Below are positions 34,062 through 44,963 of a DNA stretch of 64,000 nucleotides, one piece after another. The stretch's first letter is position 1; every line of letters starts with the position of its first letter. A model generated the notes under the pieces. It was not told the origin of the DNA. It did no database searches and saw only the letters and a list, made by a program, of their open reading frames with translations. The position numbers and the translations under genes were made by a program. The stretch covers positions 298,280,708 to 298,344,707 of the forward strand of contig OY986435.1 of assembly GCA_963920525.1 (NCBI GenBank), in the 5' to 3' direction. Origin of the DNA: Dichetophora obliterata. Lineage: Eukaryota; Arthropoda; Insecta; Diptera; Sciomyzidae.

Positions 34062-35057
34062 AGGGGTGGTTTTTAAAGAGTGAATTAGCAACACTACTTT
34101 ATTTGACCATTCATTTAACAGCTGATAGTTGCTTTTTGTTAAGTTTATTTTGGCATTTTGTTATAGCTCGACTTACACCAGAGTAACGCGTACAAATTGT
34201 GGAAATTTTTAATCAAATTAATGGTTCTGTTCTTCAAACTTATCGTGCACTTCGTCCATTTTATGGTCGTTTCGCACATCGGCGAATGGGCTGAAGCACA
34301 AATTGATATTGATTTTGAATTTCCATGGGAAATTTAATTTTCCGATGAAGCCCATTTTTCGTTGAATGGGTACGTAAATAAACAGAATTGTCATATTTGG
34401 AGTGAGGAGAATCCACAAGCTTTTGTCAAAACACCATTACATCCATAGAAAATTACTGTTTGGTGCGCTTTATGGGCTGAGTCATTGGACCATATGTCTT
34501 CAAAAACGATGATGGTCAGAATGTTACTGTCAATGGTGAACGGTATAGGAACATGATTCGAAGTTTTTTTCGTACCTCAATTAGCTGGCATTAATCTTGC
34601 TGATATGTGGTTCTAACAGGACGGAGCCACATGCCACACAGCGGGCGCTACAATTGATTTACTCAAGGAAACTTTTGACGAAAAAATAATTTCACGAAAT
34701 GGCCCAATTTATTGGCTCCCAAGATCGTGGATTTAACCCCATTGGATTATTTTCTTTGGGGTTGTGTAAAATCACTGGTCTACGTCGATAAGCCACAAAC
34801 AATTGAACAACTGCAAATCAACATTCGAAGAGTTATCGGCGAGATACGGCTGCAAATGCTACGAAAAGATTGTGAAAATTGGTGTTCCAGATTGCACCTT
34901 GTACGCGCCAGCCGTGGCGGCCACATGGTCGAAATCATATTTAAACAATAATACCATAAAATTTTCTATCTAATAAAGTCCGTTTCATTGATATTAAATA
35001 TAAATTACTATGTTTTATTATGATTTAAACTTGTATTACTCTATAAAAAACACCCCT
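34062..35057 (+). mobile_element. Mariner-type element with intact ends at a TA site
   Basis: The left end AGGGGTGGTTTTTAAAGAG and the right end (reverse complement AGGGGTGTTTTTTATAGAG) form matching inverted repeats. TA lies on each side (34060-34061 and 35058-35059). The interior encodes a mariner transposase on the plus strand, much damaged. At 996 bp it is shorter than the roughly 1.3 kb of intact mariners. The gap falls between the DNA-binding helices and the first catalytic aspartate. Confidence 0.85.
34160..34951 (+). pseudogene. Mariner transposase, internally deleted and frameshifted
   Basis: In order: LTPEQRVQIVEIFNQINGSV (N-terminal helix-turn-helix); after a deletion, FSDEAHFSLNGYVNKQNCHI (first catalytic D region); WSEENPQAFVKTPLHP; the second D region as QDGATCHTAGATIDLLKETF; and PLDYFLWGCVKSLVYVDKPQ followed by VIGEIRLQMLRKDCENW and HLVRASRGGHMVEIIF at the C-terminus. 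The spacing WFQQDGA...PLDYFLWG matches mariner-type DDD enzymes. Stops follow FEFPWEI, LHP and ADMWF, and frame changes occur near 34220 and 34710. Inactive. Confidence 0.8.
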
Positions 35058-35153
35058 TATATAGCCAAGAACTACAAATAACTTTTCCTACTTCGTCCTC
35101 CAAATATATTCCTTTTTTGTTTGGAAGATGCTTCAAATTAAAAAATTTAAATA

Positions 35154-35515
35154 CAAAATCAAGTAAAAAATTAATATAAGACCTAGGGAGTTACCCCTCG
35201 GGTCTAACCGATTTCGACTATTTTCAGTACAAAGCTATTACTCTATTTGAATATCATTCTGACGAATGGTTGTTGAGATCGGTCAAGAATTGTATGTACC
35301 TCCCATACAAAATCAAGTAAAAAAATAATATAGGTCCTAAGGAGGTACCTCCAGGGTATTTTTAGTAAACATCTATAACTCTATTTGACTACTCTTCTGA
35401 CGAATATTTGTTAAGATCGGTCAACCTTTCCATGCACTTCTAATACAAAGTCAAGTAAAAAATAAATATAGGTCCAAAGAAGGTACCCTAGGGTCTAACC
35501 GATTTCAATCATTTT
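35154..35515. repeat. Tandem repeat, about 135-158-bp units, 2.5 copies
   Basis: Units start at about 35154, 35310 and 35446 with CAAAxTCAAGTAAAAAATxAATATA. They share GGTCTAACCGATTTC, CTATTACTCTATTTGA (variant ATAACTCTATTTGA) and GACGAAT.TTGTTGAGATCGGTC. Divergence between units is considerable, so the array is old. No coding sense is apparent. Confidence 0.65.
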
Positions 35516-35719
35516 TTTAATTTTACTTAATTGGCTTAAACTAAGTAAGTATATACAAATGCATTATCATAGGAGTACACCTTATATTTTTGTCCATCGC
35601 TGTGTGACACCAAATGTTATTTTCACTATAATTTTTTCAATTGAGTGAACGAACTTATTACCTTTTTTTTCTAGCACTTCAGAATTAATGTTTAATAACA
35701 CTTAATTCATATATACTTG

Positions 35720-35970
35720 GGGTATTCACAAGGTGTGCTATCATGTCATAATGTCATATTGTCCTAAAATTTTACAACTAAAATTTACAAGCAAAATAAA
35801 TGCAAATAAGAAACTGCTATTTGATTACGACTCTTCAATAAACATAGCTTTCAGAGTTGTATTATATTAGTACTTTTTTATATGAAAGGCTACAATAAAA
35901 TGTTTAAACTAGTGTAAAATCTTAGGACAATATGACATTATGACATGATAACACACCTTGTGAATACCCT
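35720..35970. mobile_element. 251-bp MITE with long inverted ends
   Basis: The left end GGGTATTCACAAGGTGTGCT and the mirrored right end continue as matching sequence through ATCATGTCATAATGTCATAT and TGTCCTAA, about 50 bp per arm with one or two differences. The middle of about 150 bp is AT-rich and non-coding. No clear target duplication is visible. Confidence 0.75.
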
Positions 35971-36679
35971 AACTATATATTTACAAGCAGGTTAAATGAA
36001 AGTAAGCTACTGCCAGCAATAATTGCTCTATATTCCCGTGCATTTCTGTTATAGTGTACTTTAATTCCTACAATACACGATTCATTAATTCTTTAATTCC
36101 TACAAAATTCTTTTGAAAAGAAAACTATATTCCCAGTTTTATCTTTTTTTGATGCAGGAAATACTGTTCTTACTCTGTTTTATTGTATTCTAAAGTGTTC
36201 TGAAGTGAAAGTGCTTAAAAGTTTTGAAATTCAATTGGAATAAACAAGGTAAGAACAAGAAATATTATTAATAATATATGTTGTTTTTTTTGTAAGATAA
36301 TATTTTATAAGTTTAACATGCATAAAATTCCTTTCGTGTGGAAAAATGGCTTTTTTCCTACAAGTTTGTCAATAATTTATTATCTTTGGAAAGCCTCTGC
36401 AAAAATACCTGCATCAGAGTGAATATTTAAGCATTCAAAATTATTTAATTATATGTTGTTTATCTTATTTTTTTATTTCAATAAAATTCTGGAAATTCTA
36501 TAAATTTCTAGAAATCAAGGTTATTCCAAATTCCTGAAATTTATGTATTGTAAGGGAAATGCTTAAAGAATCGGTTAAGATAACGTTGCTTATGAACTCT
36601 GAAAGCCATTTATGAAGTTGTGTATTTTTTTATTCATAGTTTGTGCAACCAATTAGTATTTTGTTTTATTAGTTGATAA
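35971..36679. other. AT-rich intergenic DNA
   Basis: Nothing recognisable. Confidence 0.4.
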
Positions 36680-38520
36680 TATTTAAAAGTTTTATTTCTA
36701 TCGAGTAGTTGCTGTAACTGCGGCAACGATTTGGTAAAAATGCCATGTCATATGTTTTTGTTTTGCTTTGCTGCAGAAGTTTTCAAAAGTAAAAAAAAAT
36801 AATATTTATAGGGGGAAAAAACAACACCAGCAATAACACCAACTCATGCATAACAAGGGAAACCAACTGAATATAAAGTGGAGCAAAAAATATGACAACA
36901 ATCAAAACGACCGCAGCAACATTGCCAACAGCAGCAGCCGAGCCACGAGAAGTTGGTTTTTCCCAAGCGCCCCCTATTGCTTAAAGTGGGACGCTTTGAT
37001 TTCACTCTTTTGCTTCAAGGGTAGCAGCACTATTTAGAGTGCCATTAATAGAGCGATGTAGCATGAGTGAGGGGTAAATGAAATGAATAGGATGTTGTTG
37101 CTGAAGGTCCTTTGCTAGAGTGTAGCAGCTGGCATTGAATAACAACGTATCCGCAGATTTGTTACCAAAAACAGCTGATGGAAATATATTGCAACGTATA
37201 TCCTATGGGATACAACAACAGCACTAATAACAACAACAACTCCAAAAGAATGACACACAAACATACTTTTGTGGCACTAGCGAAATGGAACAGCAGCAGC
37301 AGCTCTGTTACAACTCCCAAAAGAAATGTTAGTAATAGAAGTAGTAGTTGAAATAGCAGTAAAATGAAATGAAAACTTAAGAGCTGTAAGCTCTTCACTA
37401 CATAAAAGCAATACATCGAAAAAACACCAAAATATTCATGTGTGTCTGTACATGTATAATATCTATGTAAGCAAGTAAAATTTACTAATGAACTGAAGAA
37501 AAAAAAATCCAGGCAAAGTAAAAAAAATGGTCAGCTTTAAAAATAAGGAAAAAAACAACTGGCTTCCTTTTGGACTTTGGCTCCTTTTTTGGCCTAACTA
37601 AAAGAGCTAAAGTAATAAAAATACGTTGAGTACCAGAAAAATGTTGCTTTAGCGTATTTTTCTCAAAGTTTTATAGATATTTGTTGCGCAACATAAACTC
37701 GCACTCGTAAAAAGCAAAAATTTCAACAGCAACAACAACAGAAGCAACAAGAGCAATCGCTTTTATTGATTCTACACAATATATATGTATTGTTTGGATG
37801 TCAGCCGGGTTAGACACTGCATTCCGGTTCATGTTTGAATAAAGTCTACCTTTTTGTTGTCTCGTGCATCTATGTTTTGTTGCTGTTGTTATTGTTGTTG
37901 TTTTCGTTTTGAACTATCGACAAATAGTAGTAGATTATCTACTACCGCACAAAATGACAACAATTGTCAGCGTGTTTTATTGCTTTTTATGCTACTAAAT
38001 GTTTCACAACAACACCAACAACAAGAACAACAAGGTTCAACATAGCTGCAAAGTATTTCAGCAAAAAGGTAGTTCAGCAAATATATATAGAAAAAAAAAT
38101 CTATAAAATCATTGTGCAAAAAGTGAGCTTAGAAAGTGGGTCATAAAAAGTGGCAAGCAACAAAATTTATGACCAGTGACAAAAGCACATTTTCACCTCA
38201 GCAATAAAGTTCTGTGTACAGGTTTATTCTTTTATTTTCCTTTGTAGATTTTTGTATATTTGTCTTTTCGTAGTATACAATCATAAATACACACACCCAC
38301 CTGAACGCATACTCATACACTTCCAAACACATTATTTTTCTGTACATTTTTTCCGCATCATTCTTGGTGGGTATTTAAGCATTGCAACTGTTATCATAAA
38401 TTGCTGCATCTAGGTGGTATGCGCGCGTGTGTGTGTGTGTGTGTATATCGCACTTTTATAGGTGGCTACGCATAATAACATTTTTATATTGTTTTTTCCT
38501 CTCTAAAATCGTCCACTCAA
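36680..38520. other. Host-type intergenic or intronic DNA with CAA/CAG/TTG runs
   Basis: Repeated short CAA, CAG and TTG runs (36820-36945, 37205-37320, 37725-37760, 37870-37905, 38005-38040) lie in otherwise unique sequence, a texture typical of fly host DNA near genes. Open frames here (36846-37037, 37162-37416, 37854-38045) are by-products of these runs. No splice-consistent coding exon was found. Confidence 0.4.
38421..38447. repeat. (GT)n microsatellite
   Basis: GCGCGCGTGTGTGTGTGTGT followed by GTGTATA; a simple dinucleotide run. Confidence 0.8.
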
Positions 38521-39060
38521 CTTCGTGAAAACAACGGTAATAACTTTACTTCTTAAATTATCACCATAATATATAATTGCATTAAGTTCTTTGTGTGAGA
38601 AACTGCCTATTATGTAAATGTTGACCTTAATATTGTATAGCAGGGTTCAGAATATTCACTTACCTTCACTCACAATCATTTGCTTGAAGCACATAACACA
38701 CACAATTTTATTTTCATTTTATTTGAGTGTGTAACCGAGTAGGGATGTAAAGTCAATTAAAAAAAATCAATTTTCGACGTTTTATTTTCTTTTAATTTTC
38801 CATTCTAGGTTTCCATTCAAATTTCCAAATTTCCATCGAATTTTTTTTTACAGTTACAAAGCAGTTATTTGTTGTAAAATAAAGACAAACTGTGAATTAA
38901 GTTTGTACAGAAACTTTAAAGTGCTGTAACTTTCTTGTTTATGAATGGATCTTAGGGCTTTGAATGCAAAAACTAAATAACTTTTTGAGATCTTTTTAAT
39001 TATGATAAATTATTTGGGGGTAAGTTTGGAAGGCCAAAAGTCATTAACACCTAGACGGTT
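38521..39060. other. Spacer, no gene seen
   Basis: Unique AT-rich sequence. Confidence 0.4.
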
Positions 39061-39065
39061 AAAAG

Positions 39066-39650
39066 TATTGGACTAAATTTTAAACTTTTTTGGATTACAT
39101 ATAGGAAAAAACCAAAAATAGATTTCTTTTTAATTCTAGAAAAAGTTAAACATTTTTTAATCCAATAAGATTAGTTTTCAATCCGCAAAAAATTTAAAAA
39201 AGCAACATAAATATCTTCTTAAAATAAAAATCTTTTCTGACTAACTCTGTTGTGCTAGTTCAACACCTTATCCACTCATCCATCTCAGCTCTTAAGAAAG
39301 TTACGCTTATTTTGCATCATAATGAATGCAAGTAAGCTTGCAGTAAGTAAGCAAGTGAGCAGAAACATGGGTTCGAGACCCAGCTAAATTAAAGTTAAAT
39401 CAAAAAATATTCTGACCAGTTCGTGATTTGGAAACACGTGCTCTGATATGCTGGTCCAAAACATTATCCACTCACCCAACTCAGTTGTTAACATACTTTT
39501 GCTTATTTCGCATCATTACAAATGCAAGTAAGTTCTTTTCAGGAACATGGGTTTGAGACCCAGCTAAATTAGACTAATGTTTGGATTAAAAAATAGTACT
39601 TTTGGATTAGAAATTCCTTTAAACCAAAGTTTGGATTAAAAATCAGTCCA
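39066..39650. mobile_element. Inverted-repeat element holding two tandem tRNA-like modules
   Basis: Mirrored outer motifs (TTGGACTAAATTTTAAAC at 39069; GTTTGGATTAAAAATCAGTC and CAAAA near 39630) enclose a duplicated unit of about 180 bp (about 39230-39400 and 39410-39580). Each unit has an A-box-like minus-strand block (GAGTGGATAAGGTG or GAGTGGATAATGTT, preceding GAACTAGCA or GGACCAGCA). Each also has a plus-strand B-box-like block (GGGTTCGAGACCC or GGGTTTGAGACCC). The boxes are on opposite strands, so no complete tRNA fold exists. I read this as a DNA element that captured and duplicated a tRNA-derived segment. Confidence 0.45.
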
Positions 39651-40675
39651 AAAATTTTATCCATGTATTATTTAAGAGTTGTACTCATTACCACCTTTAT
39701 CATGAACTATTATTTTAAGAACTTTTTTTTATTTAATTTGCGGACTTTAACAAGTTTTTTTTTCGACCAACTATACTGAACATCGTCAAAATGTGAAAAA
39801 TAAGAAGCCAATAAGACAAAGACTTTACACTTAATAGCATGAGTTGTAAATATTTCTATGAAATCAATAAAACGAAAGCAAAAAAATAAACGTCATTTCT
39901 TTAATTTTTCGCTTCATGACCGCCAGATCCTTCCAACACGAACAAGTAGTCTTTGAAAAATTGTCTTCATTTTTGTCTTCACGAAGGCCTGAATACTATT
40001 ACATGAACATTTAGAAGAAAACACAAGAACAAGACAGAGTCACAGCGAATCGTTGAAATCAATATTTGTTTGTGTACGTGAAGCACAACCCAGTAAAAAA
40101 ATATGCGATCGCTCCCATGAGGAGCAACAAGGCAGCATTCTTTTCTTTTGTGCTGGTTAGAATAAACCAATTTCAGAAAGCATTATACTTTGCGATCACT
40201 AGTCCAAAACTTTTCTTTTGTTATTCATTATTGTTAATAGTTTTAATAAAGTCACAGTTTCTCTCGTACAAATTTCTCAAAGCGTTTCTATAGCATGTAT
40301 TTAAACTAAATAGTATTAAACTAATAACAACTTTACTAGTGTAAAACTAGTTTAATTCATGCTACTTAAAAATAAGTAGTTTGTAGTAGCTCAATTTGTT
40401 TGTACTCATATCGAGAATAGGATAATTCTATGTCGATAAGGAATAAAAGCTTAAGTCGACTTAAGACAGAACTGAGTTATCCATATAGCTGTATTCACGC
40501 TTTCAAGTGATCGTGAAATTTTTTAACGCAATATTTGCAAAAACAGTCCCACTGTGAAGCAATGTATTTTAACGATACTCTGTTTAGAAGAGTGTTTTAT
40601 TGTATTATTTTAATTATTCTTGTGTGCTACGCTAATCAAATAGGCAACATAGAATTTGTTGTGGAAAAAATAATA
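39651..40675. other. Intergenic DNA, no gene seen
   Basis: Short frames at 39979-40170 and 40066-40293 overlap on opposite strands and have no motif. Confidence 0.4.
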
Positions 40676-41343
40676 CACGGACATAATTATTTTGCTTAAA
40701 TCAAGCTAATGTTTTGCTTTAAAGCAAATCAGCAAAAATTTGCTAAATCACTGTGTTATTTTAGAAAAAGATTGCTAAATCGAAATCACTCCTCACGTAT
40801 TTAGGAAAAAGCAAAATTTTGATTAAATTCAAGCAAAATTGTGCTAACTTATTTTAAACTGAAAAAGCAAATTACAATTAAATTCAAGCAAATATTTGCT
40901 AAGTTATTATAAAATCAAAATCAAATAGCAAATTTTTACTTAATTCAAGCAAATTTCTTCTAAACACACGAGCACACGTTTGGATAAGCCCATGCACTTA
41001 CACTCACGCGGCCGAGGTTCAGATCTCTAAATGGTGGTAATTTTTCAAATTAATTTAATGTTAAAATGATTTCAGCAATATGTAATCAAAAATTGCTATT
41101 CCAACTTTTAATAACTTAGCAAATATTTGCTTGAATTAAGTAGAAATTTGCTTTTGCATAGTTTATAATAACTTAGCAAAGTTTTGCTTGTATTTAGTCA
41201 AAATTTTGCTTAGTTATTATAAACTGGAATAGCAAATTTTGATTAGTTTTTTTCTGAAATCTAGCATAATTTTTAAGTGGCTGAGATTCAAGTGCAAGTT
41301 TTGCCTAACCACAATACAAATTTAGCAAACAGTTTTCTCCGTG
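40676..41343. mobile_element. 668-bp inverted-repeat element with a tRNA-like centre
   Basis: Ends CACGGACATAATTATTTTGC (left) and the complement of CACGGAGAAAACTGTTTGC (right) are bordered by TA (40674-40675, 41344-41345), suggesting Tc1/mariner-type mobilisation. The arms (to about 40965 and from about 41080) are built of repeated units with GCAAATTTTTGCT and AATTCAAGCAAA motifs. The centre (40975-41035) has a GGATAAG block and GGCCGAGGTTCAGATCTC, resembling tRNA A and B boxes. There is no transposase. Confidence 0.6.
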
Positions 41344-41490
41344 TAAGAACAGCTTAGTTTTCAACTATTTTTCAGCTACTGCCGTAAGTACATACCTCAA
41401 AATAACGTACATTTGTTGTTTGCGCTAAAGTGAACTTTTCAGTATTACGATTATATTACATCATAATAATGAATAAAATGCATTTTTTTA

Positions 41491-42487
41491 ATGGGTAAGA
41501 TGGGGCGAAGCAAGCATTGCACCGCTGAACAGGCTAAAACAATAACAAATATAAGAAAAGAGGGGTAAACGAAGGGAGAAATCGCCAAAATTACGCAGTG
41601 CTTAAAGACAATGATATTTTAGGCTATTAAGTCAAAGCCCAGAAAGGAGACAAAAGAAAGAAAGAGGAAAACGTCGGCCCTTTTCAACCAATTCCTAAAT
41701 TTGTATTAAAAAAAATCAATTTTGCTCCTCGAACAATTATAAATCGTCTAATGAAGGAAGTTGGTTGGATGGCGAGAACACCAAGAAAATTACCACTGCT
41801 AAGTGACAAAAACATTATATTAACCCACTTAGCGCAACCGTCCTTTTAAAAAGCCATAAAAAACGTCAACATAAATGAGAAAAAATAGTTTCCGGCGCTA
41901 TGTGGGTAAAGGGTAGTATTTGGTAGCAAGTATTTAAATCGTCATAATTCGAATAATGTTTTATGATCTGACGAAGCAAAGATAAATTTATTCCGATCTG
42001 ATGGAAAAGCGTTTGTAAGATGTCCAATAAATACAGCCTTTTCCCAAAAATGTACCAAAAAAAAAAAAGTCAAACATGACGGTGGATCAATAATGATATG
42101 GGGTTTTTTCGGCTGCTGGCGTTGGACCAATACATTGGATAAAAAACAATATACGCGCAGAAGACTACGTAAACATTCTTGACACAGTTACGTTACCTTA
42201 CGCAGAGTAAAATGTGCCGCTAGCATGGGAGTTCATACAGGACATGACCCCAAACAATCATCCAAATTGGTAAATCCTGGATTTAATCTAATGAAGTTCC
42301 CACATGTGTTGGGCGTACTCAAAAAATCAATAGGGGTCCAAAACACAAAAAATAGAGATCAATTATGAACTGAAATTCAAAGATCCTGGTATACTATTTC
42401 TTTAGAGATATGCAAAAAATTAGTGAACTCTATGCCACGAAGGTGCCAAGAAGTACTTCAGAGAGAAGTGCAACACAATATTGAATG
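41491..42487 (+). pseudogene. Tc1-family transposase relic
   Basis: It starts MGKMGRSKHCTAEQAKTITN (paired-type DNA-binding N-terminus). After a stop come EGRNRQ-like helix remnants and FAPRTIINRLMKEVGWMART (second helix-turn-helix). Next is the first catalytic D in SDEAKINLFRSDGKAFVRC, then HDGGSIMIWG/FFGCW, the second D region decayed to FIQDMTPNNHPNW (the usual QDNDPKHTS), and a C-terminus near LCHEGAKKY. Multiple frameshifts and stops are visible. The layout is that of fly Tc1 elements encoding about 340 residues. Confidence 0.8.
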
Positions 42488-42702
42488 AACAAAAGTTTAG
42501 TTTATAATTTATGAGTTTCGATTTCTATAGAAAGATTATTTGTTCGTATTACTTTTTCCAGCTAGTTTTAATAAAATTTAATGAATTTTTAGTACTATTA
42601 AGCCACTACAGCTAATAAGTTTTTTATTTTGAAAAAGTTTATAAAAAAAAAAAATTTTAAAAAACAAAGAACCTAAGTCATTATAATTTTTTTTCAACAC
42701 TG
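41491..42702 (+). mobile_element. Tc1-type element, decayed (right end CAGTGTTGAA at TA)
   Basis: The right end (complement CAGTGTTGAAAAAAAATTAT) stops at 42702, next to TA. CAGTGTTxAA is a common terminus of Tc1-family elements in flies. A transposase relic lies inside in plus orientation. A matching left end was not found upstream of 41491, so the left boundary given is that of the coding relic. Confidence 0.6.
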
Positions 42703-43799
42703 TAAATAAAAAAAATAAAAAACGTATTGACTCAAGAACCGCTGCACCGATCTTTATAAAATTAAGAGTTTTATTTACGAAGTTTTCAAAGAAATTGAAC
42801 AATTTAGTAAACTAAAAAAAGCTTTAAGAAAGCTTAACAGTCTGACAATTTTTGCTATACGGTTGAAAAGAGGGGGAGTCTGACTCTTAAGCTTCCCGTC
42901 AAAAGTAATTGTTGCCAACATTTCACGATGAAAAATTATATAAACTATATTCTTTCTAAGCTCACACAGTGTGTTGTTTTTGTATGTGCTTGTCCATATG
43001 TGTGTTTGTGTGTATATCTCTCTCGCCTGTGAGGAGAATCTGCACTAAAAATTAAAGCAGAACTGACTGCGTTGAATGCTTCAGCAATTTATATAATTTC
43101 AACATGAATTCAGGGATCTGCTGATACCAACCAGTAGACCAATCATGGCATACATTTAAGATGGTTTCTTCTGTGTGTGTGTTTGTATTTTAGAAAGATA
43201 GGAATTTTTGTTAGAAAACTTATTTTGTTTGCATTAAGAATTTTACCGCCAAGTATTTTCATGACTCTTTTTCTCAGTACACATCATTGCATTTCATCAA
43301 TTATCCCCTACATTGTTTCATTTACATGCAAAGTTTTGCCATTGCACGTGCTTCGGTCTGGGATAACTATATGGTAGATATGTAGTTAAAGTAAGGAATG
43401 TGGAGATGCCACAGATATGAAGCAGTTCTTCAAAAAAGGATTGAATAAAAAAGAGTCTCTGCTGCTTATAACAGATTTGAAGCTCAAATTTGTGAGGTAA
43501 AATATTAAAAAACGATGCTTTGCTATGTTTACCTTTGCATAATGTTATTACGTGTATGTGTTTCCTTTCGTTTTTATCAATCTCTACAATGTCTTTTACG
43601 ATTTAAATTTGGTATTGATTTATTGTTATATTTTTTAATTATTTCTTTTTTAAATATTTTTTAATATCTGTAACTTTGTTTTACCCTGAACTAAAAAAAA
43701 ATAAATTTTCAGAAATATTAATTAAAATTCAGAAAATATTACTTAATATTCAGAAAAATCATTTCAAACTGAGAGTTATATTTGAAATTCATATGAGAT
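42703..43799. other. Intergenic DNA with TG runs
   Basis: TG-rich stretches at 42970-43015 and 43172-43190; otherwise unique. The plus-strand frame at 43177-43377 lacks a motif. Confidence 0.4.
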
Positions 43800-44335
43800 C
43801 AATTAAAGTTAAAAATAAATAAAAAGAAAATTTTTTTAAAAATTAAGCTTTTATTTAAAAAAGACGTGAACTAAAAAGAAAAAATTAATTTAAGTGACAT
43901 TTGTCATATATGTATATAGTAGGTATTTCTAGGTGCATAAGAATCCCTCTTTTGGTTACTCATCATCATAGTATAAGCGTACGTATATTGGTAAGTTCTA
44001 AGGACTTATATAAATTTAGAATTTTTCATATACATTTATGTTTAAAGGCTTAAGGCACTGATATTGTGTAGTAAGCCTGTATAACGGATAGCAGACATCG
44101 GTGCCTCAAGCTTTTAAATATAAATGTATTTGAAAAATTCTAAATTTATATAAGTCCTTAGAAATTACCAATTTACGTACGCTTATACTATGATGATGAG
44201 TAACCAAGAGAGGGATTCTTCTGCACCTAGGTATACCTACTATACACATCTATGACAAATGTCACTTAAATTTATTTTTCTTTTTAGTTCACGTCTTTTT
44301 TAAATAAAAGCTTATTTTTTTAAAAAATTTCTTGC
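43800..44335. mobile_element. Foldback MITE, about 0.5 kb
   Basis: The arms 43840-44062 and 44108-44330 are near-complementary and share AAGCTTTTATTTAAAAAAGA, GTGACATTTGTCATA, GGGATTCTT-type blocks, TCATCATCATAGTATAAGCG and TTTATATAAGTCCTTAGAA. The loop of about 45 bp contains CTGATATTGTG and GGATAGCAGACATCGGTGCC. There is no coding sequence. Exact termini are blurred by flanking A/T runs. Confidence 0.75.
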
Positions 44336-44399
44336 ATTTAATTTATTTTTTATTTTTAGTCTTAAAGGTTTATTATTCACATCTTTTATTTTCAAAAGT

Positions 44400-44830
44400 T
44401 ATGGCAATATAGCATTTTTACTAATTTGTGGGCAGTAAAAGGGGGGTAAAAGGGGGTGACACCATTTTTTCCTGAACCATCCTTTTCTTGAAGAAAATTA
44501 ACTGCCAAAATTTTAGCTGAATCGACCCCGTAGTTTTGGAGATATAGCATTTTTATGTATTTGTGGGTGGTCAAAGGGGGAGTAGTAAACATTTTCCTTA
44601 AGTATCCTCTACTCGAAGGAAACTTACTGCCAAAATTTCAGCTGAATCGGCCCTGTAGTTTTAGAGATATAGCATTTGTATGGATTTGTGGGCGGTAAAA
44701 GGGGGAGTGGCAAAAAATTTCATCATAATATTGCATTGCCACCGGACTTACATATGTATTCCAAATTTCAGCTTAATCCGATACCAATAAGTCGTAGAAA
44801 AATGACTTGCCAGTTTTGAGGACATACATA
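44400..44830. repeat. Tandem repeat, about 125-137-bp units, three copies
   Basis: Each unit contains GAxATATAGCATTTxTA, TTTGTGGGxGGTxAAAGGGG, CTGCCAAAATTTxAGCTGAA and TCGxCCCxGTAGTTTTxGAG; units begin near 44405, 44538 and 44662. The last unit leads into a tail with ACATACATACGAACGA. A minus-strand frame (44392-44592) reads through two units (YIKMLYLQNYGVDSAKILAV repeated), which reflects the repeat and not a known protein. The parent element is unknown. Confidence 0.65.
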
Positions 44831-44963
44831 CGAACGAAGAAAGTTAAATAAAAGCTTATAAAAACAGCTGAAATTCATTTTAATTTCCATTTGATATTCA
44901 TAAGAGACAAATCAAAATTCAAAAATTAAATATTCTCATTTAGAATCAAAACTATTACAATAA

